Below, in pieces: positions 22,730 to 33,100 of a stretch of DNA of 64,000 bases. The stretch is from Aurelia coerulea (Eukaryota; Cnidaria; Scyphozoa; Semaeostomeae; Ulmaridae): positions 8,736,743 to 8,800,742 of the forward strand of contig CM076962.1 of the NCBI GenBank assembly GCA_039566865.1, written 5' to 3'. The notes beneath the pieces were generated by a model. The model ran no database searches. It saw nothing but the letters and a program-made list of their open reading frames with translations, and had not been told where the DNA came from. Both the position numbers and the translations under genes were made by a program. Numbering within the stretch: the first letter of the stretch is position 1; every line of letters starts with the position of its first letter.

Positions 22730-23243
22730 TGAAAATGACAAAAAATTGTTTTTAATTCAATTATGTAACTGTGTCCTGTGACCCGTGATATTGCGTAACT
22801 TGTTTGTACTGATTGGATCGTTTCCTGTATTGTATAGTCTTTTGTGCTACGTCCGTCTTTTGAAAGAGCCTTTTGTGTATTCGTGTATTCATTTATATTC
22901 TTTTGTAGAATTAGGCGCGGCGAAGCGAAGCGTGGTCGAGGGGACTTGAGCTTGTTTATTTTGATGGTTGTTTATGGACATCGCGTGAGGAACGCTATTT
23001 TTTGAACGCTGATCTAATGGACACTAATGTATTCCAGTAAGTAGTATTATCGGGTTATTTTCATCGCTTTACAAAGCTTCGTTTATAGTATTAGTTTCGT
23101 TCTGTTTTGTCTGTTTTGTTACATGTCTGTTTGTTTGGGTTTAATTTGTTTTCGTTTTATTTTAGCAAATCGTAGCATCAAAGAATACCTAATAAAAATG
23201 CTGATTTTACAAACTTTGGAATTTGATTATTTCGGCTGCTACA
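22730..23243 (+). repeat. 3' LTR of the BEL/Pao element
   Basis: 514 bp, the same length as the 5' LTR and identical by eye except for one A/G difference about 239 bases in. Confidence 0.95.
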
Positions 23244-23248
23244 ATTCA

Positions 23249-23739
23249 TTCCAATCCATCCAGTACTCTTGATGCTATGAATTTTCAAAAGTGGGAACTT
23301 TTTTCTGGTTTACCCGGTATACTGTACTATAGCTAAAGAATAAATGTCACAAGAGGTCATTTAGGAACATAAAAGGTTCAAATTTGTAATTGAAGGACAT
23401 TTCAAAAGATTTAGAAATCTGAAAAAAAAATGGTTAGCTGTATGGCCTACAGTAATTTGTCTGGTTACCTTTTTGATAACCCTCAGTGACATTACATTCT
23501 TTAGTCTCCCCATAAGAGAAACAAATGATCCAGAAAATATGTAATGTTCATGTAGCAACTAGTTCCTTTCTTCTGATGCCATTAAGCCAGTATTTACTCT
23601 CACTGGAGACTTTCTTCTTATGTGGTCATGGATGCAATGGACATGTCCATCTAAGCAGCCATCTATATGCAACTGCTCTCATCAACCTAAAAAAAATGAT
23701 GATGGTTACATTGCCCTGGGTACCAGACTCTCTATTACA
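23249..23739. other. no recognisable gene
   Basis: AT-rich sequence between the BEL element and a mariner-type MITE. Nothing recognised. Confidence 0.5.
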
Positions 23740-23741
23740 TA

Positions 23742-24497
23742 CCGGGTGTCCCAAAAAAACGCAACAGATTCAAAAAATTCTGACGCCAGCTGTTTCAGAT
23801 CAATAATAAAGTGATTATTTGTATCTAAATCTGCTATGATTAGATAAAATTTTGATATATTTTTCAGAATTTTTGGTGACTTGGTTGCAGAGTTAAAATT
23901 CAACAAACTTCAAATTTGCTGTCAGGGTAAAACCAGAGCAACCAGCATTGGTGCAAAGTATACTGTAAAATGAAAAGCATGGCAATATTTGCAACTTCAC
24001 ATAATTAAAAACAAGCACACAACTTCATTAAGAAACTGAACGAAGAGATTCCTTGTTGATTCATGAGTTATCCATTCTCGAAGGAGCTCTCAGTGTGCAT
24101 TTATAATTGAAAGTATAACTCTAATAATGGCCTAGTCATTTAAGAAGCACGACTGTGTTTTGATAGAAATCTTTATGAAAGTGTCTGTTCAATTTTCAAT
24201 TAAATCGTTTGTTTGCGTGTTTACCAGCAATGCTTTGCAATTGCAGGGATTGTCATCTTTTACAATTTGGCATTATGATTCACCATTGTTAATGCAGCAG
24301 CTCTGGTTTTGACCTGAGGGCAATTTTGAAGTTTGCTGATTTTTAACTCTACAACCAAGTCACCAAAAATACTGGAAAATATATCAAAATTTAAACTAAT
24401 CATTGCAGATTTGAATGAAAATAATCGTTTGATAATGAGTATAAAACAGTTTGCATTAGAATTTTTCAAATCTGTTGCGTTTTTTTGGGACACCCGG
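23742..24497. mobile_element. mariner/Tc1-type MITE (CCGGGTGTCCC ends)
   Basis: A 756-bp element starting CCGGGTGTCCCAAAAAAACG and closing with its reverse complement, flanked by TA on both sides (23740-23741, 24498-24499). Inner arms also pair imperfectly, for example around 23860-23935 with 24300-24370. No transposase is encoded. Related ends occur at 34661, 56334, 57626 and 59217. Confidence 0.85.
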
Positions 24498-25477
24498 TAT
24501 GCCTGAGAGCAAGACTGAATTATGTTTTTTATGCGCGCGCAGATGTCCTTCGAACCGAGGCAATGGTGAAATCAGAATTATTACAAACGCTCCTTTCCTC
24601 AATTCTAGAACTGACTACAGCTGAAACCATAACAGCAACAACAACGAGCATAGGTGAAGGTCGCACGGAAAGAGCTTACACTGAAATACGGAGAACAAAC
24701 CAAAAAAAAAGCAAGACAGTTATACACACAAGGAACCCACGGAGTTTTACCCAGTTTATTAATCGCAAGCCAATGTTGTAAAGAAATCAAACTATTCAAT
24801 TCTGGGCAATAAAAATCTCTTGCAAAGCCTGGAGTTTCTGCTCTTTCAACTAACCCTTCGATGGACTAAAACTTCCCACCGACGTGCGTCACTTGTTGTT
24901 GTTGTCATTTTATTTTAATTCGAATAAATAAATGTAGCTTCTGATTATATAATAAAAAGAAACTAATCAAATTCGAAACTAAACTAAACTAAATAAATAT
25001 GCTCTAATTATATGGAGGTATCAAGGGAAAGATACGTTGTTTTGCGTATCGAGGATGATTAAATGTAGCCACATCCAAATGCCCTGTTATGGACCATTGC
25101 GATAATTGAAAAAGAAGACCCTCTACTCAATGAAAGGCAATTTCTGACGCGAGTGCAAGAGGGCAGGACACCCAGCCCACGGACAGACAGCAACGCCCCA
25201 ATAGCCCGGCCTGCCACCCCGGCAACGACTAGAGCCAGCAGCCTCATCCAACAGCAAACAGGGCCACCCGTGAGCCAATTGCTCCAGTTCCACCCCATAG
25301 CACCACTAATGGTGCCACAGGACAGAACCGAGCATATCAGCAAACGAGCCACCCTGAGATCCATCGGACTAAAGCGCTGACCCCCATCGCCGACCGGAGG
25401 GAGCACCAAGCCAAAGGCGCAGCCACCCCCCCGAACACCAGATATCCCATCAGCCAACCATCTTGCACCTGCGTTCA

Positions 25478-28400
25478 TTAGAATTCTGTGTGCCTGCAGA
25501 CGATGCAGCTACATTTGATACCGTCCCATTCTTTAATCAAACGTTTGAAAATAGTGCAGTTATCAGCCGATTTGATCTCGTTTGGCAAACTTTTCCAAAC
25601 CTTTGGTGCCAAGGCTCTGAGGCTATTGGAACCATAAGTTACCTGATTAGGCCTATGATGCAGTAGGTCATAAGGATTTCTTTGAGATCGAATTGAATTC
25701 CTTGATGATTTAAATACAAAAAGATCCTTCATGAAGGTGGGATTTAAATCCTTCATAGTCTTGTAAATTTCGATACAGAGGGATCTTAGCCTAGAAACGT
25801 GCATGTAGCATCTGCCCGACTTCACTAGCAGGGCATCATACGAGCTAGTATGATCATTGTATAGAAATCTCAATGCCCTTTCTTGTATCTTTTCAACTTT
25901 TTGCAGGGACTTTGCCGATGAGAAATTCCAAACCAATGGACAGTAATTAGAATTTGAAAATACAAAACTCTGAATCAACACCTTTCGTTCTTCAAAACCA
26001 ATAAAAGACTTGAGCCTTTTCAGGACATTAAGCTGAGTTGCAGCCTTATGGCAAAGGTCAGAAATATGCGGATCAAAGTTTAACTGATTATCAAGTTTTA
26101 TGCCTAAGAGCTTTACGCTTTCTTCCGATTTTATGCTCTTTCCCTGGATACTGATATTGATACCACTGGTATCAGATTGATCTTTTTTAATCAAAAGTGC
26201 ATGAAATTTCTCAGGATTTGCAATCATATCATTATTCTTAAGCCATTCTAAAGAAATCTTTGCTTCACTCTCCAAAACATCTATAAGATCGGACATAGTT
26301 TCGGAAGAATGAACAAGAGTATTATCGTCGGCATAGTTATAGACAGATGCTTTTTTGATGAACAGAATCAGGTCATTTATGAAAAAGTTAAAAAGGATAG
26401 GGCCTAATACGGAGCCTTGGGGGACCCCCGATAGAATGAGTTGAAACGTGCTATAAGTATTATTTATCCTGACAGATTGTTCTCGTCTTTTAATGTAGGA
26501 ATAGGTATATACTAAAGAGTTTTCATCAAACCCATATGCGGACAGTTTTGCTATCAAAAGCTCATGAGGGATACAATCAAAAGCCTTCGAAAGGTCCATA
26601 AGGATAGCCCCCACAACGTAATCGTTATCTAATCTTGACCTCTACTCCTCGATCAGTCTTATCAAAATGTGTTGGGTACTATAGCATTCTCTACAAGCTG
26701 CAATAAAGATGGAAAGAGACTTGTTGAGATGAGGGATTATTTGTCTTTTTTATAACTTTTTCGTATATTTTGGAGAATGCGTTTAGAACACTCACAGGCC
26801 GAAAGTTTTTCTTGACTGTTTTATCTTGCTCTCCTTTGTCTAAAGGACAGACTGATGCACGTTTTCCTTTCTATGGAAACTGAGAGTTACGGATACTGCT
26901 GTTGATAGCGTTGGTCAGCGGAGCTGCGAGTTCAGCTGAAGCTAAAGACACTAGTTTTGGGGGTATATTATCTCCGCCTGTGGACTTTCTGCCATCCATT
27001 TCCTTTAATAGTCGTAAAACTTCAGAGTTTTCCACTTCTTGGAAAGAAAACGGCTCGAGAGTGTTGTCTGGGTTTTGAATACTTGCCAAAACGCTTGGAT
27101 GGTTTTCGTATTTTGCAAGAATCAATTTGACAGCTTCACGATCATCGTTGATTCCGTAATTATCGGCCACACTGCTCGGTTTTTTGCCACTAGATTTCTG
27201 AACAATGTTTATGTAATGGTCGTTAAAAACATCTGTTAATTCTGCATCATCTGTTATCATTTTTTCGCCCTTAACTAATGTAATATTGCTATCAGATAGA
27301 CCCCCTTTGTTGGAAAGGAAAGGTTTGACTAGGTTCCAAAAATCTTTGTTCGACATGAGGCCTGTACTAGTTGCCTTCTTAAAATGGTCTCTTATGGCTT
27401 TTTTCCTCAAGGAAACGCACTTATTACGTTGTTTCTTGAATTTTGCTTTATTTTCATGGGTTGGATTTTTGAGGAACTTTTTCTTCAAATTCGTTCTGAC
27501 ATAGATTGCCTTTTTAAATGTTCTAGTCATGCAAGAGGCGTTATTCCCTCTAAGGAATTTCTTTTCCAGCGGAGCATGCTTGTCAACAACTTTCCGAAAC
27601 TTGACTGTGAGGTCAGTGTACAAACAGTTTGGGTCATCAACATTACCGTCCACACCAAAATTTCTCACATCAAGCAAAAATCTATCTGAATCAAAATTTT
27701 TAAAGCTTCGATAAATAATCGTCTTGGGTTTAAGACGAGGGATATGAGATTTCATCGTGGTAGCTATAAGGCCATGACAGTCACTCAGCCCAGTCTCTTA
27801 TACAGAAGTCAACTGAAAGCTTCTTAGACGATTTGTACGTATGACATCAATAGAGGATTGACATTGTTTGGAAAAGCAAGTTTTACCCGTTACTAAATTG
27901 GATAGCCCAAAAACATCACGGAAAGACTTGGGCTTGTTGTAGCCAGGATGTTTCGTATCATGCGTATCTATGTTGATATCACCCATAATAATAATGTTAT
28001 CGTATTTGTCGAGAGCTACATTTACTCAATGGGAAATTTCTCGGAAAATGATTCTAAATCTGAATCAGGTGGTCGATAAATGCTAAACATAACCCATTTC
28101 TTCTTACATATAGTTAGCTCAGAACATATTAGCTCGATAGTAGGAATTTCAAAACAGGGCACTCTCTTGCATACAATTCCGTTTCTAACATATTGCATCA
28201 GTCCCCCACCAAATTTCGTTCTATCTCTACGATGAGGATCTTGATAACCGTCAATAGATAATGTCTCAGTTCTGAAACTTGCATTTAGCTTTGTCTCCCA
28301 ATTACCAAAATATCAGGTTTGCATCTTTCGACAATTAATCTAAGGTCAATAACCTTATTTCTCAGACTGTTTATGTTTAAAAACCCAATGATTGGATTAT

Positions 28401-28560
28401 TGGGGTATTTTGTCCTTACACCAAAATATCTGTCGATGTCACAAGAGACCATAGATTGATCGGAGTCAGATGAAGAAACAGATGAAGTCAGAGTAGTTTG
28501 TAATTGGGGGTTGATGCAATAGAAGATTCAAGTCTATACTGACCTGATTATCACAACTTG
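25478..28560 (-). pseudogene. LINE A ORF2: decayed endonuclease and reverse transcriptase
   Basis: Endonuclease remains at about 28560-27760 are broken by stops and shifts but keep FLNINSLRNK, MGDINIDTHD and SSIDVIRTN. An open stretch 27755-26871 covers the EN-RT linker and the first RT blocks (KEMDGRKSTGGDNIPPKLVS). A frameshifted gap at 26870-26620 lies over the YRPVS region. An open stretch 26614-25478 carries LMDLSKAFDCIPHE, GVPQGSVLGPILFN, catalytic NYADDN and the C-terminal IKCSCIVC cluster. It could not make an active protein. Confidence 0.85.
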
Positions 28561-28689
28561 AAATCGTGTGATCTACATTAGTTACATTATCAAACTCATG
28601 TGGTATTAAGTTAAACGAACTCAGTCACTCTAAACTACGAATCAGGTTACCTGTAAGAATATTTGTTATTTATTTATTTATCAATTTAT

Positions 28690-29127
28690 TTAAAGTTGGT
28701 TCCCACGAAAGTTCAAATGGAGACCCCATTTATCGAGATAACTAGGCTGTATGTTGTCATTATTAATAAGCTGCAAACCATGTCTATTGCACTCAGATAT
28801 CAACAAACTATTTACCTGTGTCTTTTTTGAATCGAGTTCTTGTGAATCTGCACGCTGAATCTGAATCTGGTGCTAATACCATCACTTCCGGAACATGCGA
28901 CTTAGCTTGGACAGCAACATCAATTATCTTTCTGGCAACGACATGTGGCTCTTCAGACCGTAAATTATTTGTTCCACAATGCACAATTACAGTTTCAGGT
29001 TATGACTTTAATGCAGGTTGTATATAGAACTTCATATCGTCTGCAGTTGCACCTGGAAACGTCTTCACATGTGTGGTAATGCCACGGCTTTGTAGATCTG
29101 AGTTGATTTCTCGTCGCTTTACATTCT
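28690..29127 (-). pseudogene. LINE A ORF1, 3' part of SGNH domain
   Basis: Read on the minus strand from 29127, the frame gives VKRREINSDLQSRGITTHVK, FPGATADDMKFYIQPALKS, then after a stop VIVHCGTNNL (SGNH block III), and in a shifted frame WGLHLNFRGN (block V). This is the second part of the ORF1 esterase domain. The first part lies 3.6 kb away at 32739-33095, beyond LINE B. Confidence 0.8.
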
Positions 29128-29134
29128 TCAACAT

Positions 29135-29173
29135 ACATACATACATACATACATACATACATACATACATACA
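29135..29173 (-). repeat. (TATG)n 3' tail of LINE B
   Basis: About ten ACAT/TATG units directly at the 3' end of LINE B and next to its target duplication. LINEs of this type end in such repeats. The decayed LINE at 56060-58710 ends in the same repeat. Confidence 0.85.
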
Positions 29174-29332
29174 AGGTCTAGGTGAGTATATCCACAATAA
29201 TTGTGGCTCTTCAACTCGAATTAAAAATGCAATTTCCCTAAGATATTACAATCTGTAAAAAATATTAAGTTACAATATAAATTAGGCAGCAACTAAAGAG
29301 AAATTAAAGATAAAATATATAGTAGAAGTCAA

Positions 29333-32300
29333 TTAAGGACAAAGACGTTCTTTAGCACGCCTTGTTAGGTCCGCTCTCAGTTTTGTACAGAATGAGGTCA
29401 ATGATTTCTGTTCCCTGATTTCTGTTGGGAGTTTGTTGAATAGCTTGCCCGCAGTGTCTTGAAAGGTATCCTTGATCATTGATGCGCTCAACTTCAGTTC
29501 GTTACTGTTACGAAGAGTACGATTGGTCTTCTTTATTTCAATGCGGTTAATGGATGGCCAATTCTCGTTGTGAATCGCTTTAAAAGTCATTTTCATGCAA
29601 TTAAATTCTCTTCTTTCCACTATTGGAAGCCAGTTAAGTTTGAGAATATCAGCTGAAGATGCATAGCGACCAAGCACAAAACTTGCTGCAACTTTCTGCA
29701 GTCGTTGCAGTTTGTTTATTAGAGTGACAGATAATGGTGAGTAAACATAATCGTTGAAATCAATTTTTGTCAACACTAGGCTTTCAGCAAGTTGTTTTCT
29801 CAATTTCAAGGTTGTGAAATGCTTCAGCTTTTTTAAAATGGATAATTTTCCGTAACAGCTAGAGGAAAGTTCTTTCAAATGATTGGACCAATCTAAGTGT
29901 TTATCGAGATAAACTCCAAGGAGGCGAGGTTTTTCATCCAGTTCAATAGATTCTCCTCCCAATGACAGTAATATGGTCTTTTCTTTAATTTGGTGACGAT
30001 CATACAGTCGTTTGGATCCACTGATTAAAAATTTGGTTTTCATTGCATTGATGGCCAGAGAATTTTCATTTGACCACTGTTCCACATTCTTTAACGACAA
30101 GTTTAACTTATCAGTGATCATTTGTATATCATTAGGTCTGCCTGACTCGTATATAGTCGTGTCATCTGCGTATTGGATTGATCGCGAATCAAGACTATCT
30201 TGTAGGCCATTAACATAAAGGTTGAAAAACAGTGGTCCGAGTATTGATCCTTGCGGCACTCCGAAATATGTTGTCATTGGCTTCGATTGTTGAGCATCGA
30301 TTTGCACGTATTGTTTGCGATTGCTAAGGTAGCTGAGTGACCAACTTAGAAAGTTTCTTGAGAAACCCATTTTATGTAGGGACCTTATCAGAGTATCATG
30401 TGAGAGCGTATCAAAAGCCTTTGAAAAGTCGATTAATACGATTATCGATATTTCGCTGGCGTTCATGGCTCTCTTTATGTCATCTCTCAATTTAAGTAAT
30501 GCAGAACCCGTTGAAAAACCTCTCCTGAAACCAGTAAGGGTATCTTTGTAAATTTGGAGTCTTTCTATGAAATCAATAACTTGATTACAAACAATTCTTT
30601 CGAAGATCTTTGAAAGAGCGGGAAGTATGGCGATGGGACGATAGTGGGAGCTTTCAGTTGGAGATGACACTTTGTTGATGGGCACAACTCTTGCGACCTT
30701 CCACAGCGAAGGGAAGCTATTATCTTCAATGAACGCATTGATGATATGAGTGAGTGGAGAGCATATGATTTCACCCACCAACTTTATGTAACGAATTGGA
30801 ATTTCGTCTGGTCCTGTTGATAAATCCTTCCTTATCAGTTTCAACTGTTTTAATACTTCATCGTAGGTGGTTTGATGGAGGCAAAAAGATATGTTATTGT
30901 TGTTTGGGAGACCATCAATGAACTGCTTCGTTTCTGTAACAGAGACAGCTTTCTTCTTCAGTGTTTTGCTGGCAACAGTCGCAAAATATTTATTTAGAAC
31001 AGATGGACTCAATGTTGAACGCTTAGCTGGCGGATGTAGAACACTGTGAATGACTTTCCATACTTCTTTCTTGTTTTGATTTGAAAGTGCCTTGCGATAG
31101 AAAGTTGCTTTGGCTTTTCTTACAGCTTTCTTTACAGCGCGTTTACTTTCTCTAAATTTCTCCCACAAGGATGAATTTCTCGAATTGTCTCCCACGGCTC
31201 GTGATTGGCGAGCTTCTACACGACATTTATCTCGAGTTTTTTGCAAATGTCTAATCTCTGGATCATGTATCCAGGGAGCAGGGGGTCTGGTGACTTTTAT
31301 TTTCTTGGGAGGGGCATGTCTATCGATCACTTCAAGCAACAGTTGATTGAATATAGACAATTTTTCAACGGGATCTTCAATGGAATAGACGAGGGAGAGT
31401 GGAAGCTGGCTTACATCATGCACAAAAGACTGATGGTCAAATGATTTTTCATCTCGTATCAGCTTGTAGCGTGGCTCATATCGTGGAACTCTTACATTTA
31501 GCAGGGCGTACGGTCCGTCGTGATCACTGATACCATGGCAAGGAAGCACGTCTGTGAATTTCATTAAACTTGGATGGCTTATTAGTATGTGGTCGATTAA
31601 AGAGGACGTATTTTGGGTGACCCTTGTTGGAGTCTTAACCATTTGTACAAGATTGAATTGTTCGATCATGCTGAGGTATTTACGACATTTTGTGTCTTCA
31701 AAGGACATTAGATTTATGTTCATGTCCCCTGCTATTAACACTGGCCCGTCCCATGTAGATTTGACGTAGGCAATTGTTTCCTCGAACTTTTCAAGCCAGT
31801 CATTTACAGGTAGTAATTTTTCGGAACGATAAATGACCCCTGCCAAAAGCCGGCTGTTTTTATTTTGTCCCGGTAGCTCAATCCATAAGTGTTCTAAGTC
31901 GCGAGCCTTGTTTTCAATATCTTTCCGACGCTTGAATTTGATCGAGTCTTTGACGTAGAACCCGACTCCCCCTCCCTTCATGTTGTTGCGATTTTCACTT
32001 ACAAGTTCATACCCTGGGATTTGTACGTAATCATTAAGAGCTTTGTCTTTAGTTAACCAGGTCTCTGATAAAGCGACGACGTCGAAGGGGTATTTCGAAA
32101 GGGTCATTTGAAATTCATCAAACGTAGATGCAAGGGACTGGGTATTGATATGCATAAATTTCAGTAGTTTTGCTTTCCTTTGGAGAACCGTGAGGTGTTG
32201 GTCAATGAATGATTCTTCCTGAGAATCAAGGCTAGAATTCGAATCATTAAAGTTTGGGTGATTTTGGAAGGGCAAAACTCTGTGAAGGCAGTCATTGCAG

Positions 32301-32722
32301 GTGTGAACTATTGGCGTAGTTGCAGCTGATGATTTCAACAGAAAACCTACGCATTTTGAATGTGAAACAGAGCGACAGAATTCGCAAACACAATGTTTTT
32401 GATTCGAGCGAATTGTTTTGTTGCACTCTGAGCATTTAGGCGAGGGTCCCTTTGGGCCAGGATTTATTTCAACGTCGTGCTGCAGAGCTATTATCACGTG
32501 AAACGATGCCATTGAATTTGCATAATAGGACGTTCTCCTTTTAGCTCTTTTCATTGAAATCCTCCATTGAGTAAATGTATCTTTTATGCAATATTGTACT
32601 TCCTTTGTTAACTGACAATAGGATGCAGAACGGCGACTTTCTCCGTTGTGAAAACAATGGCTGGATGGCCTAGCAAAGTTCGGGCAGAGAGTAAACATGA
32701 ATAATACTGAGAGGATCAGCAT
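29333..32722 (-). CDS. LINE B ORF2 with 2A-like motif, zinc finger, endonuclease and reverse transcriptase
   Basis: A single 1129-residue open frame. Residues 1-17 are hydrophobic and signal-peptide-like (MLILSVLFMFTLCPNFA). Residues 83-90 are DVEINPGP, a 2A-type ribosome-skipping motif. A PHD-like Cys/His finger follows at about 97-146 (KCSEC, CVCEFC, HSKC, CNDC). The AP endonuclease is at about 185-410 (HINTQS, LSETW, VIYRSE, AGDMNIN, SLIDHILI, ISDHDG). The reverse transcriptase is at about 640-930 with HYRPIAILP, LIDFSKAFDTLSHD, FGVPQGSILGP and catalytic QYADDT, then a C-terminal region with KLFNKLPTEIR. All catalytic motifs are present and no stop or shift is seen, so the protein is probably functional. 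Skipping at NPG/P would release an 89-residue leader from a 1040-residue EN-RT protein. Confidence 0.93.
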   Translation of the reverse strand: MLILSVLFMFTLCPNFARPSSHCFHNGESRRSASYCQLTKEVQYCIKDTFTQWRISMKRAKRRTSYYANSMASFHVIIALQHDVEINPGPKGPSPKCSECNKTIRSNQKHCVCEFCRSVSHSKCVGFLLKSSAATTPIVHTCNDCLHRVLPFQNHPNFNDSNSSLDSQEESFIDQHLTVLQRKAKLLKFMHINTQSLASTFDEFQMTLSKYPFDVVALSETWLTKDKALNDYVQIPGYELVSENRNNMKGGGVGFYVKDSIKFKRRKDIENKARDLEHLWIELPGQNKNSRLLAGVIYRSEKLLPVNDWLEKFEETIAYVKSTWDGPVLIAGDMNINLMSFEDTKCRKYLSMIEQFNLVQMVKTPTRVTQNTSSLIDHILISHPSLMKFTDVLPCHGISDHDGPYALLNVRVPRYEPRYKLIRDEKSFDHQSFVHDVSQLPLSLVYSIEDPVEKLSIFNQLLLEVIDRHAPPKKIKVTRPPAPWIHDPEIRHLQKTRDKCRVEARQSRAVGDNSRNSSLWEKFRESKRAVKKAVRKAKATFYRKALSNQNKKEVWKVIHSVLHPPAKRSTLSPSVLNKYFATVASKTLKKKAVSVTETKQFIDGLPNNNNISFCLHQTTYDEVLKQLKLIRKDLSTGPDEIPIRYIKLVGEIICSPLTHIINAFIEDNSFPSLWKVARVVPINKVSSPTESSHYRPIAILPALSKIFERIVCNQVIDFIERLQIYKDTLTGFRRGFSTGSALLKLRDDIKRAMNASEISIIVLIDFSKAFDTLSHDTLIRSLHKMGFSRNFLSWSLSYLSNRKQYVQIDAQQSKPMTTYFGVPQGSILGPLFFNLYVNGLQDSLDSRSIQYADDTTIYESGRPNDIQMITDKLNLSLKNVEQWSNENSLAINAMKTKFLISGSKRLYDRHQIKEKTILLSLGGESIELDEKPRLLGVYLDKHLDWSNHLKELSSSCYGKLSILKKLKHFTTLKLRKQLAESLVLTKIDFNDYVYSPLSVTLINKLQRLQKVAASFVLGRYASSADILKLNWLPIVERREFNCMKMTFKAIHNENWPSINRIEIKKTNRTLRNSNELKLSASMIKDTFQDTAGKLFNKLPTEIREQKSLTSFCTKLRADLTRRAKERLCP
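32453..32476 (-). other. 2A-like ribosome-skipping motif in LINE B
   Basis: Codes for DVEINPGP, fitting the 2A consensus D-V/I-E-x-N-P-G-P exactly. 2A sequences near the start of ORF2 are known from APE-type LINEs of several invertebrates, where they separate an N-terminal leader. Activity here is inferred from the motif alone. Confidence 0.8.
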
Positions 32723-32738
32723 TGCGACAACTCAACAT

Positions 32739-33095
32739 CGAGTCTCCAACGATATAAACAATCTTGTTCTTTTGCCTCCTTGCTGCGTTTCCAAAAGTGG
32801 TCATTTCAGGCTCTGTCCGCCTATCCTTTGAAAAAGAAAATCTTTGTGCATCATCAGAAACCATTCTTTTCCCATTATGAACATTTCTTGCCCTATCTCC
32901 CTGGATTCGCTGAGTGTTATCTGACTGCGTTCGTTGATTGTCCTGTGACATAAATCTTGATCATTTTTGCGATTCAAACGATTTGGTATTGAAAGCTGGT
33001 TGGGAAATCTTTGAGTTTGAAAAGACGCATTTCTTTCTCTTGGGACCCGCAAACTTTCTTCTAACTGCAGGTTTTCGTTTCTATTTTGATGAGAC
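32739..33095 (-). pseudogene. LINE A ORF1, 5' part with first SGNH block
   Basis: The minus-strand frame from 32951 is rich in Arg/Gln/Asp and ends KNKIVYIVGDSML, the SGNH block I with its nucleophile Ser, exactly at the LINE B insertion point. An overlapping frame from 33145 reads through from T sequence and is probably not the natural start. The true start of ORF1 is unclear. Confidence 0.7.
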
Positions 33096-33100
33096 TCACT

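Larger units (their letters stand above)
15899..23243 (+). mobile_element. intact BEL/Pao LTR retrotransposon
   Basis: A 7345-bp element with 514-bp LTRs at both ends, a 5-bp duplication ATTCA (15894-15898 and 23244-23248), a candidate primer binding site, a single long polyprotein frame and a polypurine tract. LTRs begin TG and end CA. By eye the two LTRs differ at one position (TGGTTATTT versus TGGTTGTTT), so the insertion is very recent and the element may be active. Domain order gag-PR-RT-RH-IN and a 5-bp TSD fit BEL/Pao. Confidence 0.97.
29135..32731 (-). mobile_element. CR1-like LINE B, intact, inserted in ORF1 of LINE A
   Basis: 3597 bp. It is flanked by a 7-bp duplication (tcaacat, 29128-29134 and 32732-32738). 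Removing LINE B and one duplication restores an in-frame LINE A reading GDSMLKNVKRRE, which proves the insertion. The element starts only nine bases before its ATG, has a 1129-codon ORF, a 200-bp 3' UTR and a TATG-repeat tail. It may be 5'-truncated, since a separate ORF1 is missing. Confidence 0.92.
24894..33095 (-). mobile_element. CR1-like LINE A, inserted in T and interrupted by LINE B
   Basis: Minus-strand LINE of about 4.6 kb without the nested LINE B. It ends 3' in an ACA-repeat tail (tgttgttgttgt at 24894-24905). It is flanked by a 5-bp duplication (tcact at 24889-24893 and 33096-33100, AGTGA on the minus strand), and the T copy at 39036-40621 has a single AGTGA at 40235-40239 as the empty site. 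It contains ORF1 SGNH pieces and a decayed EN-RT ORF2. It belongs to the same family as the fragment at 1446-3331. Its 3' UTR (24894-25477) includes an unusually GC-rich stretch at 25080-25460. Confidence 0.85.

Noticed and set aside
25059..25478. 139-codon minus-strand open frame
   Set aside because: Lies in the GC-rich 3' UTR of LINE A. Its composition, not selection, explains the lack of stops. No family likeness.
29101..29175. ORF encoding repeated MYVC fused to an SGNH piece
   Set aside because: The repeated residues are the translated TATG tail of LINE B at the insertion junction, not a protein feature.
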